From assembly GCA_013205085.1 (NCBI GenBank), contig JABMLH010000002.1, forward strand, positions 251,425 to 315,424: 64,000 bases of DNA, written 5' to 3'. The stretch's first letter is position 1. Every line of letters begins with the position of its first letter. Position numbers and translations under genes: made by a program. The notes under the pieces were generated by a model that was not told where the DNA came from, searched no databases, and worked only from the letters and a program-made list of their open reading frames with translations. Positions 1-8,220 of the stretch are shown here, one piece after another. The DNA comes from Microbacteriaceae bacterium VKM Ac-2854 (GTDB lineage Bacteria; Actinomycetota; Actinomycetes; Actinomycetales; Microbacteriaceae).

Positions 1-1630
1 CGATCGAACCGCCCTCGCCCTCGGTCACGGACGCGCGCATCTTCTCGCGCACCTCGGGGGCGAGCAGGCGGTGCGCGTGGTCGCGCGCGGCGAGCCAGGA
101 CGCCAGGTCGCGCAACGCCCGCAGGTCGCGCACGCCGATGCGCCAGCGCGAGCCGGCCAGCAGCCGCAGCAGTTCGCTCCCCGCCGCCGGATCGTCGACG
201 ACCGTGAGCGCGCAGACCAGGTCGACGATCTCGGGCTGGCGCAGCAGGCCGCCGATGCCGAGGATGTGGAACGGGATGCCGCGGCGGCCGAGCGCGCCGG
301 CGAACCGCTCCATGTGCGCGCGGACCCGGAACAGCAGCGCGGCCGACGGCGGCTGCTCGGCCTCGCCCAGCCGCTGCTGGAACCAGTCGGCGACCGTCTC
401 CGCCTCGTCGTCGATCGTCTCGGGGAAGACGAGGTCGATCGGGCGATGGCTCGCGATCGGCCCGGCGACGAGCGACTCGACCCGTACCGGGCTCGCGGCC
501 GAGAGCGGCGCGACGATGGTGTTCGCCGCGTCCAGGATCGCGTGGCCGTTGCGCCAGCTCGTGCGCAGCGTGTAACTCGCGCCCGCGGCGGCCCGGAAGT
601 CGACCGCGAAGCGCCCGAGGTTCGCCGCACTGGCGCCGCGCCAGCCGTAGATGGACTGGTGCGGGTCGCCCACCGCCATCACGCCGTGCCCCCGGAACAG
701 CTGAGAGAGCAGCCGGGTCTGCATCACGCTGGTGTCCTGGTACTCATCCAGCAGCACCACCCGATACTGCTGCCGCAGCTCGCGGGAGACGCGGGGCACC
801 CGGCCGACGATGTCGAGCGCGAGGGCGACCTGATCGGCGAACTCGACGAAGCCGCGCTCGGCCTTGGCCTCCTGGAAGCGGGTCGCGAGCCGGGTCAGCA
901 CGGGCAGTGCGCCGACGGCGGTGACGGCATCCTCGACCGCCTTGTAGCTGCCGGAGCCGCGCCCGCCGCGGGGCAGCTGCTCGATCCGGACGAACTCCGC
1001 CGCGAAGCGGGCCACCGCCTCCGGATCGGCGAGGTTGTCGCTGAGGTCGTGCGCGAGGGCGATCACCACGTCGGTGAGCTGGTCGACGCCCTTGTCGAGG
1101 CCACCGATCTGGTCATCGTCGCTGTCGATCACGAGCCCACGGGCGAGGTGCCACGCGGATGCCTCCGAGAGCACGGTGGCGTCGCCCTCGCGCCCGATCA
1201 GCACGGCGTTGTCGCGGAAGATCGTGTTCGCGAAGGCGTTGTAGGTGGAGACGGTGGGCGCCTCGAACGGATCGGGTTCCTCGCCGGGGTCGGTCGGCAG
1301 CAAGCCGGCGCGTCCGAGCTGGCCGATACGCTCGGTGATCCGCTCCCCCAGCTCGCCCGCCGCCTTGCGGGTGAAGGTGAGGCCGAGCACCTCGGAGGGG
1401 CGGACCCTGCCGTTCGCGAGCAGCCAGAGCACACGGTTCGCCATGGTCTCGGTCTTGCCGGAACCGGCGCCCGCGACGACGAGGGCCGGCTCCAGCGGCG
1501 ACTCGATCACGGCCTGCTGCTCCAGCGTGGGGCGGGGCTTGCCGAGCGCATCCGCGATCTCGGCCGCTCCGACGGTGCGCGGTTGCAGCGCTTCGAGTTC
1601 GTCGAAGTCGAAGAGGGTGGTGTCGCTCAT
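1..1630 (-). CDS. adnB: AdnB-like UvrD-family helicase (3' end cut by window)
   Basis: Superfamily 1A DNA helicase; 543 codons are visible and the C-terminal part, including any nuclease domain, lies outside the window. Seen: Q-motif-like PTLEQQAVI at residues 34-42, Walker A GAGSGKT at 54-60, Walker B LLDEYQDTS, and the motif III region GDPHQSIYGWRGA. The ATG at 1630 overlaps the stop of the upstream gene (ATGA), so the two are probably translationally coupled. In mycobacteria, AdnA and AdnB form a heterodimeric helicase-nuclease that resects double-strand breaks, and adnB follows adnA as here. The name rests on this pairing and on the wider synteny (DUF3107, ferritin-like protein, DEAD helicase nearby). 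An isolated UvrD/PcrA is the alternative, but the tight overlap with a helicase-nuclease gene argues against it. Confidence 0.85.
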   Translation of the reverse strand, partial: MSDTTLFDFDELEALQPRTVGAAEIADALGKPRPTLEQQAVIESPLEPALVVAGAGSGKTETMANRVLWLLANGRVRPSEVLGLTFTRKAAGELGERITERIGQLGRAGLLPTDPGEEPDPFEAPTVSTYNAFANTIFRDNAVLIGREGDATVLSEASAWHLARGLVIDSDDDQIGGLDKGVDQLTDVVIALAHDLSDNLADPEAVARFAAEFVRIEQLPRGGRGSGSYKAVEDAVTAVGALPVLTRLATRFQEAKAERGFVEFADQVALALDIVGRVPRVSRELRQQYRVVLLDEYQDTSVMQTRLLSQLFRGHGVMAVGDPHQSIYGWRGASAANLGRFAVDFRAAAGASYTLRTSWRNGHAILDAANTIVAPLSAASPVRVESLVAGPIASHRPIDLVFPETIDDEAETVADWFQQRLGEAEQPPSAALLFRVRAHMERFAGALGRRGIPFHILGIGGLLRQPEIVDLVCALTVVDDPAAGSELLRLLAGSRWRIGVRDLRALRDLASWLAARDHAHRLLAPEVREKMRASVTEGEGGSI

Positions 1631-4600
1631 GCGGTCGGCTCCTCCATGGTGCGGGAGCCCGAGACCTCGGGCACGGTGTGGATGCTGTAGCGCAGGGCGT
1701 CGCCGGGGGTGAACGGCGTCGCGTCGAGCAGGCCGAGGAAGTCGGCTGCCGCCATACCGATCGCCGCGCGGCGGATCCGTTCGCGCAGCCGCTCCAGTTC
1801 CTCCTCGCCGTACTGATCCTGCACGACCTCGCGGTAGCTCTTGCCGCGCACGCCCTTCGCGACGTAGAGCAGCTTCGCCCCGCCGGATGCTGACTCCCCC
1901 GCGGCCTCGATCGCGCCCTGCGCGATGGCGAGCTGATAGCTGCCCAGCTGCGCGTGATCGGCGACGGCCGCGGCGGCGGGCGGCGTCTTGCCGGTCTTCA
2001 GGTCGACGATGGTGACCGTGCCGTCGCGGCCGCGCTCCACGCGGTCGATCGAGCCGCGCACCTTCGCCGGGGCGATGTCGAGCTCGAAGAACTGCTCCTT
2101 GCCGATCGCCTCGCCACCGCCGCGCTCGAAGTCGCTGAGGTACTCGGCCAGGCCGTCGATCAGGATGCGCGTCGCGCGCTTCTGCCGCTCGGCCAGCCAC
2201 GGCGCCTCGAAGACCAGCTCCGCCCAGCGGGTCTCCATCGCCTGCCAGAGCGCGTCAGCGTCGGCGTCGACCGCGTTCTCCAGCACCCAATGCACCAGGG
2301 TGCCCACGCCCATCGCCGTGCTCGTGGTCGAACCGGAGACGGTGTCGACGAACCAGTTCAGCGGCGAGGCCTCGAAGGCCTCCAGCTTGGAGGGGCTGAC
2401 GGCCACCGGATGCTCGGGGTCGTCGAGCGGGTAGAGCGGATCGGTGCTGGACGGCTCGAGTAGGCCGTGCCAGCTCGCGGGGTCGGCGCCGGCGACGTCG
2501 GCATCCGCGAGGGCGCGCAGGGCGCGGGCCGCCCGGACGTCGACCACGCCCGGAGTGGTCAGCGATCGGCGCAGTGCGGAGACGGCGCCGCGCAGGGACA
2601 GCGCGTGCACGGCCGTGTCGGGATACGCGACGGCCTGTTCCGGCACGAGGCGGAAGAACATCGACGGGGTCTCGTCGTCGCCGGCGACCGCGCTCAGCAC
2701 GAGCTGCCGGCGCGCGCGGGAGGTCGCGAGGGCGAACATCCGCAGCTCGTCGTCGAGCGTGACCTTGCGGCGGTCGACCACGTCGGCCGAGCGGCCGGCG
2801 GCGGCGTCGACCAGGCCGGCCGGATCGAGGAGGGAGCCGCGCAGGCGCAGGTTCGGCCAGACGCCGTCCTGCAGGCGGGCGACGACGACCACGTCGAACT
2901 CGAGGCCGACGACGGCGGAGGGGGTGCCGACCAGCACCGCGTCCTCCGTGGACTGCGGCGCGAGGGTGTCCTCCGGCACCTCGGCGAAGAGGATCTCCTC
3001 GACGAATCCGGCGGCGGAGTGGCGCGGCGATCGCTCCACGAAGCGGCGGGCGGCGCTGAACAGGGCGACCACGCCGTCGAGGTTGCGGTTCGCCTCGGCG
3101 GCGGCGAGGCCGGTACCGAGGGCGGTGTCGTACCAGGTCCGGTCGAGCCGGCTCGACTCCCAGGCCGACCAGAGCAGCTCCTCGATCGAGGCGTTCTCGG
3201 TGTGCTTCGTGCGCACGCGGTCGATCGTGACCGCGAGCCGCTCCGCCCGGCGGGCGACGGCGGAGTCGATCGTGGCGAAGCGACCGGGCGCCGCCAGGGC
3301 CTCGACCAGCAGCGGGTCGCTCGGACGGATGCCGCCGCCCGCGAGCTCCTCGGAGCGCAGCGCGAGGCGGAGTCGGCGCAGGCCCAAGCGGTCCACCCCG
3401 CCGAACGGGCCCAGCAGCAGCAGGGCCGCCGTCTCGGCGTCGAGCGGATGCGCGCCGATCGAGACCGCGACGAGCAGCAGCAGTGCACGAGCGGCGTGGT
3501 CGTCGCGCAGGGCCCGGCCGGAGAGCACGGAACGCGTCGGCACCTCGGCGATCGCGAGCGCCTTGGTCAGCGGGGCGACCGCCGCCCCGGAGCGGACCAC
3601 CACGGCCATGTCGCGCCAGGCGATGCCGTCGCGCAGGTGCCGCTCGCGCAGGATCCGGGCGAGCGCGGCGACCTCGCGGGAGGGGGTGGCCGCTTTCAGC
3701 GTGATCACCGGCTCCAGCGCATCCGAGCGTCCGTGCCCTCCCGCGGCCCGCTGGCGCCCGCCGGCCGCGGCGCCGATGCGTTGGGTGCTGCGCGAGACCA
3801 GCTCGCGCAGCACCGCGCCGTGACGATGCGCACGATCGAGCACCAGGCTCGCCGCGTCGGGCACACCGATGCGCTCGCCGAAGCGGCCGAGGGTGTCGGC
3901 CTCGCCGCCGCGGAAGGCGCTGGTGGCGATGTCGGGGTCGCCGAACGCGATCACCGCGACGCCTCGCGCGGCGAGGGCGCGCAGCAGCACGATGGTCGAC
4001 TCGCTCGCCTCCTGCAGGTCGTCGACGACGACCAGGCGCAGCGCGGCGATGCGTTCGCCCGCCCCGCCGTCGCGGATGGCGCGGGCGGCGAAGGCGGCGA
4101 ACTCGGCGGCGTCGAGCTTGGCGCCGCCGATCTCGGTCATGCGGTCGATCACCTCGCGGTACTCGCGCAGCGTGTCGGCGGCGGCGATCCACTCGGGCCG
4201 ATCGAACGCGGTGCCGAGCGCCGCGACGTCGTCGGGGGTGAGTTCGCGCTCGGTCGCGCGCATCCCGAACTCGCGCAGCTCGGTGCGGAACGCGCGGAGC
4301 CGGCGCACCTGCGGCGTGAGCTCCTCGGGCCAGACCGGGCCGGAGCCGTCCTCCAGGTGGCCGTCGAGCAGTTCGGCGAGCACCGCATCCTGCTCGCCAC
4401 CCGTGAGCAACGTCGGGCGGTCGAGGCCGAGCGACTTGGCGGCGGAGGTGACCGCCTCGAAGGCCAGCGAGGTGGCCGTGCGGGCCAGCGGGCCGCGGCT
4501 GGGCACGCCGAGCCGGAGGGCGAGCCGATCGCGCAGCCGAGTGGCGGCCGTGCGGTTCGCGGCGAGGGCGACGACCGCATCCGGCGACCAGCCCCGGGTG

Positions 4601-4806
4601 AGCACCCGCTCGGCGATGAGTTCGACGAGGACCGTGGTCTTGCCCGAGCCGGGCGCACCGAGCACCGCGGCGCTCGCGCCGTCGGCCAGGGCGATCACCG
4701 CGGCCTGGGCGGCGTCGAGCTCGGGCTGGGCCGCGGCCACCACCCGTTCTGCGCTTCGGAATCCCTTGATCGTCACGCGTTCCACGCTAGGCGCGACCAC
4801 CGACAT
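1627..4806 (-). CDS. adnA: AdnA-like ATP-dependent helicase/nuclease
   Basis: About 1059 residues, close to the roughly 1050 of mycobacterial AdnA. Walker A GAPGSGKT lies at residues 50-57 and is followed by helicase motifs including a DDLQE-type Walker B. The C-terminal quarter carries a RecB-like PD-(D/E)XK nuclease signature, seen as IDRVERG followed by VDLKTGK. The inferred role is 3'-to-5' translocation and end resection together with the downstream subunit. The ATG at 4806 is preferred because the upstream extension to 5061 reads through a repeat-containing intergenic region and looks non-coding; GTG codons shortly after 4806 are also possible. The gene is transcribed divergently from the DUF3107 gene. 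Its stop overlaps the adnB start. Confidence 0.87.
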   Translation of the reverse strand: MSVVAPSVERVTIKGFRSAERVVAAAQPELDAAQAAVIALADGASAAVLGAPGSGKTTVLVELIAERVLTRGWSPDAVVALAANRTAATRLRDRLALRLGVPSRGPLARTATSLAFEAVTSAAKSLGLDRPTLLTGGEQDAVLAELLDGHLEDGSGPVWPEELTPQVRRLRAFRTELREFGMRATERELTPDDVAALGTAFDRPEWIAAADTLREYREVIDRMTEIGGAKLDAAEFAAFAARAIRDGGAGERIAALRLVVVDDLQEASESTIVLLRALAARGVAVIAFGDPDIATSAFRGGEADTLGRFGERIGVPDAASLVLDRAHRHGAVLRELVSRSTQRIGAAAGGRQRAAGGHGRSDALEPVITLKAATPSREVAALARILRERHLRDGIAWRDMAVVVRSGAAVAPLTKALAIAEVPTRSVLSGRALRDDHAARALLLLVAVSIGAHPLDAETAALLLLGPFGGVDRLGLRRLRLALRSEELAGGGIRPSDPLLVEALAAPGRFATIDSAVARRAERLAVTIDRVRTKHTENASIEELLWSAWESSRLDRTWYDTALGTGLAAAEANRNLDGVVALFSAARRFVERSPRHSAAGFVEEILFAEVPEDTLAPQSTEDAVLVGTPSAVVGLEFDVVVVARLQDGVWPNLRLRGSLLDPAGLVDAAAGRSADVVDRRKVTLDDELRMFALATSRARRQLVLSAVAGDDETPSMFFRLVPEQAVAYPDTAVHALSLRGAVSALRRSLTTPGVVDVRAARALRALADADVAGADPASWHGLLEPSSTDPLYPLDDPEHPVAVSPSKLEAFEASPLNWFVDTVSGSTTSTAMGVGTLVHWVLENAVDADADALWQAMETRWAELVFEAPWLAERQKRATRILIDGLAEYLSDFERGGGEAIGKEQFFELDIAPAKVRGSIDRVERGRDGTVTIVDLKTGKTPPAAAAVADHAQLGSYQLAIAQGAIEAAGESASGGAKLLYVAKGVRGKSYREVVQDQYGEEELERLRERIRRAAIGMAAADFLGLLDATPFTPGDALRYSIHTVPEVSGSRTMEEPTA

Positions 4807-4846
4807 CGAGTGATCGAACCGCCGAGCGTGCGCGACGCCCTCCCCG

Positions 4847-4934
4847 GCGCTGTCGTGCCGCGCTGTCGTGCCGCGCTGTCGCTTTGGCCGCGCGCGGGTG
4901 GCGTGCCGGCAGCGCGCGGTGAAAACGACAGCGC
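4847..4934. repeat. Family C palindrome with 13-bp tandem repeat
   Basis: A 13-bp unit GCGCTGTCGTGCC occurs twice (4847-4859, 4860-4872), and a third, diverging copy forms the left arm of a hairpin. Arms 4873-4895 and 4912-4934 pair at 20 of 23 positions. The right arm contains GGTGAAAACGACAGCGC, which also appears in the palindrome at 37038-37101. It sits in the divergent adnA/DUF3107 intergenic region, so unlike the other palindromes it is not 3' of a gene. Function is unknown. Confidence 0.7.
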
Positions 4935-5052
4935 AGTCCGAAAGAGGAGCGGGCCGGCGGTACAGGGCAGCGGGCACGTTCGCGGTCAGCGGACCCGGCG
5001 CAGGGGCACGGAGCCGGTGCCGTAGTGTGAGACACGCATTCTCGACCCTTCC

Positions 5053-5058
5053 GAAAGG
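5053..5058 (+). promoter_or_regulatory. Ribosome binding site deciding the DUF3107 start
   Basis: GAAAGG lies eight bases before the GTG at 5067 and supports that non-ATG start. The longer frame opening upstream runs through the repeat region and is not supported. Confidence 0.6.
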
Positions 5059-5066
5059 CACAGCTG

Positions 5067-5291
5067 GTGGAAATCCGTATCGGTATCGTCAACACCCCCC
5101 GCGAACTCAACTTCGAGTCCTCGATGTCCGTGGGCGAGGTCGAGAAGAACGTCACCGCGGCCCTCGAGGCCGGCAACAAGGTGCTCAAGCTCCGCGACGA
5201 GAAGGGGAAGATCTACATCATCCCCACCGACACGATCGCCTTCGTCGAGGTCGGCAGCGAGGAATCGCGTCGCGTCGGCTTCGTGGCCTGA
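5067..5291 (+). CDS. DUF3107 family small protein
   Basis: 74-residue soluble protein with a GTG start and a good Shine-Dalgarno (GAAAGG). The sequence (start MEIRIGIVNTPREL, then an SVGEV segment and an IIPTDTIAFVEVG segment) matches the short actinobacterial DUF3107 family, represented in M. tuberculosis by Rv3208A (TB9.4). Alternating hydrophobic stretches suggest a small beta-rich fold; no catalytic motif is visible. It stands divergent to adnA and 20 bp ahead of a small membrane protein, probably in one transcript. The molecular role of the family is not established, so none is assigned. Confidence 0.85.
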   Translation: MEIRIGIVNTPRELNFESSMSVGEVEKNVTAALEAGNKVLKLRDEKGKIYIIPTDTIAFVEVGSEESRRVGFVA

Positions 5292-5311
5292 AGAGACCTC
5301 CTCGCACGCTG

Positions 5312-5620
5312 ATGGAACTGCTCTTCATCACGCTCGGCGGTGTGCTGCTCGGGCTCGGCGCGCGTTACGCGCTGCCGAACCGGAGCCTGCACGGCTCGAT
5401 GCTCGTGCCGGCGTTCGGCGGCATCGTCGCCGCGGTGCTGTGGGTCGCTCTGACCTGGCTCGGGCTGGAGTGGGACGGCGGCTGGATCTGGGTGATCAGC
5501 CTGGTCGTCACGGCCGGCGCCGTTGTGCTCTTCGACGCCCTGCTCGGCCGCTCGCGCGCCGTTAAGGACGACGCCCTCCTCGAGAGCATGCTCTCGGGTC
5601 GCGTCGCCCCCAGCCTGTAA
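5312..5620 (+). CDS. Small three-helix membrane protein
   Basis: 102 residues. Three hydrophobic segments are visible: about residues 2-17 (LLFITLGGVLLGLGA), 31-50 and 57-76. A polar C-terminal tail follows. No known domain is recognised. It lies 20 bp after the DUF3107 gene and ends just before a strong terminator, so the two probably form a bicistron. The ATG at 5312 has only a weak ribosome site, consistent with coupling to the upstream gene. Function is unknown. Confidence 0.7.
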   Translation: MELLFITLGGVLLGLGARYALPNRSLHGSMLVPAFGGIVAAVLWVALTWLGLEWDGGWIWVISLVVTAGAVVLFDALLGRSRAVKDDALLESMLSGRVAPSL

Positions 5621-5627
5621 TTCCGCA

Positions 5628-5660
5628 CGAAGGCCGCCATCCCCCGGATGGCGGCCTTCG
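5628..5660. terminator. Perfect 14-bp stem, bidirectional terminator
   Basis: Arms 5628-5641 and 5647-5660 are perfectly complementary around a 5-nt CCCCG loop. The hairpin lies between convergent genes ending at 5620 (+) and 5685 (-), so it can serve both. It is followed by TCGTATCG rather than a long T-run, as is usual in high-GC genomes. Confidence 0.85.
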
Positions 5661-5684
5661 TCGTATCGCGAACCGTCCGATACG

Positions 5685-6404
5685 TCAGGCGGTGAGGCCG
5701 AGGGCGTCCATCCGGCGCGTGTGCGAGGCGATCAGCTCGGTGAACACCGGTTCGATGCGGGATTCGTCGGAGTCGGCGTTGCCGGAGCCGTGCAGCGCCG
5801 ACCGCGCCACGAGCAGCGAATCACCGACGAGGCGCCGACCCCAGACGGCCAGGCGTGAGCCCAGCCGCGCATCCGCCGCGATCTCGCGCTTGAGGATCCG
5901 CACGACCCCGTCCATCCCGGATTCGCCCCCGAGGGTCTGCGCGACGCGCGGGCCGACGTCGCTGGGCAGTCCGCCCGTGAGCCGGATGAAGAAGTCGTCG
6001 AGCAATCCGGTCGTGATGTGCGCGGAGAGCAGCGTCTCGGCGAGGTCGTCGCCACGGGTGAGCCGCTCGAAGGTGTCGATCGCGGGTCGGAACGGCGCCA
6101 TCACCTCGGCGGGCTCGGCCTCGCGGCGCCGGATCTCGGCGACGACGGCGTGGTGCTTGCCGAGCGCGTCACCGGCGGCGGAGGAGATCGCCTCCTTGTC
6201 CGCGAGATCGGCGGACTCCGCGACGGCGCGGGAGAGCGCCTCGAACACGGCGAGCTGGAGGTAGGCGACCTGGCCGAGGTACGGCAGCACCTCGGGCGTG
6301 AGGTCGGCGAGGTCGACCCGATCGCGCTTCGCTCCCGACTCGCCTCGCGGCGTGAGGCGCGGGATCTCCACAAGGGGACGTCGTCGTCGGAACCAGGAAA
6401 CCAC
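5685..6404 (-). CDS. Ferritin-like fold protein (Rv3210c-like)
   Basis: 239 residues, predicted mostly helical. It contains the pattern typical of ferritin-like four-helix proteins of actinobacteria: a helix with AYLQLAVFEALSRA (about 47-60), then LGKHHAVVAEIRRRE with candidate metal ligands, and AETLLSAHITTGLLDDFF further on. Family members are usually annotated as tRNA-hydroxylase-like or ferritin-like; diiron binding is possible but not demonstrated by the motifs alone. The basic N-terminus (WFRRRRP) has no signal peptide. It is convergent with the DUF3107 operon and adjacent to the DEAD-box helicase, as in M. tuberculosis. Confidence 0.75.
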   Translation of the reverse strand: MVSWFRRRRPLVEIPRLTPRGESGAKRDRVDLADLTPEVLPYLGQVAYLQLAVFEALSRAVAESADLADKEAISSAAGDALGKHHAVVAEIRRREAEPAEVMAPFRPAIDTFERLTRGDDLAETLLSAHITTGLLDDFFIRLTGGLPSDVGPRVAQTLGGESGMDGVVRILKREIAADARLGSRLAVWGRRLVGDSLLVARSALHGSGNADSDESRIEPVFTELIASHTRRMDALGLTA

Positions 6405-6612
6405 GGGCCTCAGCTTAGGGCTTCCGGATGCCCGGCTCCGGATGCGCCGAGCGCCGGCACACCGGCGACGACGCGCGCGGTGGCCCCGTGAAGCGACGGC
6501 GCGCCCGGGGTGGCCCCCGCGGAGCCTCCGGATAGACTGATCCTCAAGCTACCGGCGCTGGATCGGTGGCGCTGCGCCCCGGAGTCGAAGAGGGCGTAGA
6601 CCGTACAACTTC

Positions 6613-6633
6613 ATGACAGGCGCTATTTCGTGA
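6613..6633 (+). other. Possible six-codon leader ORF coupled to rhlE
   Basis: ATG at 6613 opens a six-codon frame (MTGAIS) whose TGA at 6631-6633 overlaps the GTG start of the helicase (GTGA). This may allow translational coupling or reinitiation. No strong ribosome site precedes the leader, so its translation is uncertain. Confidence 0.3.
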
Positions 6634-8057
6634 CTTTCTCCGATCTCAACATCGACGAGGACATCGTCGCCGCCCTCGCATCGAAGGGGATCATCGATCC
6701 CTTCCCGATCCAGGAGCAGACCATCCCCCTCGCCCTGCAGAAGCAGGACATCATCGGTCAGGCCAAGACCGGTACCGGCAAGACCTTCGGCTTCGGCCTC
6801 CCGCTCATCCAGGCCCTCGGCACCGACCCGGAGCCCGGCGTCAAGGCGCTCATCGTCGTTCCGACGCGCGAGCTCGCGGTGCAGGTCACCGAAGACATCG
6901 AGCTCGCCGCCTCGAACCGCCCCACCAAGATCGTCTCGATCTACGGCGGCAAGGCGTACGAAGGCCAGATCGAGCAGCTCAAGGCCGGCGCTCAGATCGT
7001 GGTCGGCACCCCCGGCCGCCTGCTCGACCTCGCATCCCAGCGGCTGCTCTCCCTCGCCAAGGTCGAGGTGATGGTTCTCGATGAGGCCGACAAGATGCTC
7101 GACCTCGGCTTCCTCGCCGACATCGAGAAGCTGTTCGCGCAGACCCCGGCGACCCGGCACACCATGCTGTTCTCGGCGACCATGCCGGGCGCGATCGTCG
7201 CGCTCGCCCGTCGCTTTATGAACAAGCCGATCCACATCCGCGCGACCGACCCCGATGAGGGCATCACGCAGGCGAACATCAAGCACGTGATCTACCGCGC
7301 GCACTCGCTGGACAAGGACGAGGTCATCGCCCGCATCCTGCAGGCCGAGGGCCGCGGCAAGACCGTGATCTTCACGCGCACCAAGCGCGCCGCCGCCCGT
7401 CTCGTCGAGGAGCTGAACGACCGCGGCTTCAATGCCGCCGCCGTGCACGGCGACCTGAACCAGGAGCAGCGCGAGCGCGCGATGGCCGCGTTCAAGGCCG
7501 GCAAGAAGGACATCCTGATCGCCACGGACGTCGCCGCGCGCGGCATCGACGTGAACGACGTCACCCACGTGATCAACCACACGATCCCGGACGACGACCA
7601 GACCTACCTGCACCGCGTCGGCCGCACCGGCCGCGCCGGCAAGACCGGGATCGCGGTCACCTTCGTGGACTGGGAGGACCTGCACAAGTGGGCCCTGATC
7701 AACCGCGCCCTCGAGTTCGGCCAGCCCGAGCCGACCGAGACGTACTCCTCCTCGCCGCACCTGTACTCCGACCTGGACATCCCGGCCGGCACCAAGGGCC
7801 GCCTGAAGGCGACCGTCCAGCCGACCGCCGGTGCGGTGGCGCCGGAGGCGAAGCCCGAGGGCGAGCGCCAGATCCGGATGCGTCAGCCGCGCCAGCGCAC
7901 CCGCTCGCGCGACGGCGTCACCCCGGTGCTGCCGCAAATCGGCCCCGGCCCGTCGAGCGAGAGCAAGGAGCACCACGACGGCAACAGCGCCCCGCGCCGC
8001 CGGTCGCGGTCGCGCTCGCGCGCTCCGCGCGCCGACGGCGGCGGCGCCCAGGCGTAG
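6630..8057 (+). CDS. rhlE: DEAD-box ATP-dependent RNA helicase
   Basis: 475 residues. All core motifs are visible: Q motif (PFPIQEQT), motif I AKTGTGKT, Ia PTRELAVQ, Ib TPGR, motif II LDEADKM, motif III SAT, and the helicase C-terminal motifs ATDVAARGID and HRVGRTGRAG. A basic, arginine/serine-rich tail (from about residue 415) probably binds RNA. RhlE-like enzymes unwind short RNA duplexes in ribosome assembly or RNA decay. The start is GTG at 6630, overlapping a mini-ORF stop. The gene ends before the family A palindrome at 8136. Its place next to the ferritin-like gene matches Rv3211. Confidence 0.93.
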   Translation: MTFSDLNIDEDIVAALASKGIIDPFPIQEQTIPLALQKQDIIGQAKTGTGKTFGFGLPLIQALGTDPEPGVKALIVVPTRELAVQVTEDIELAASNRPTKIVSIYGGKAYEGQIEQLKAGAQIVVGTPGRLLDLASQRLLSLAKVEVMVLDEADKMLDLGFLADIEKLFAQTPATRHTMLFSATMPGAIVALARRFMNKPIHIRATDPDEGITQANIKHVIYRAHSLDKDEVIARILQAEGRGKTVIFTRTKRAAARLVEELNDRGFNAAAVHGDLNQEQRERAMAAFKAGKKDILIATDVAARGIDVNDVTHVINHTIPDDDQTYLHRVGRTGRAGKTGIAVTFVDWEDLHKWALINRALEFGQPEPTETYSSSPHLYSDLDIPAGTKGRLKATVQPTAGAVAPEAKPEGERQIRMRQPRQRTRSRDGVTPVLPQIGPGPSSESKEHHDGNSAPRRRSRSRSRAPRADGGGAQA

Positions 8058-8135
8058 GCGCCGCAGGACAGAGGGCCCGCGGGACTGAGGGGCTCCTGCT
8101 CGCCGCGGCGCTTCGCGCGCGGCGTTTCTCGATGC

Positions 8136-8201
8136 TGGCGCGGGGTTGTCACCGCGTCCCACTCGCGGGCGCTCGCGGGACGCGCTGACAACCCCGCGCC
8201 A
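8136..8201. repeat. Family A palindrome, copy 1
   Basis: Arms 8136-8160 and 8177-8201 form a 25-bp stem with a single C-C mismatch. The arm contains GGGGTTGTCAC-N2-CGTCCC, shared with the copy at 46405. It lies between convergent genes (rhlE and the PHP gene) and could terminate both. Confidence 0.8.
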
Positions 8202-8220
8202 GTGCGTCGGCGTGCTCCGT

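Noticed and set aside
71-1690. 539-codon plus-strand open frame opposite adnB
   Set aside because: Antisense shadow of the helicase; composition is Arg/Ala/Gly/Asp-rich without a recognisable domain, typical of high-GC opposite frames.
2467-5025. 852-codon plus-strand frame opposite adnA
   Set aside because: Shadow of the helicase-nuclease frame; no domain, and continues through the repeat region.
4807-5061. Upstream extension of adnA to 5061
   Set aside because: It would code through the family C tandem repeats and overlap the DUF3107 promoter region; homologous length fits the start at 4806.
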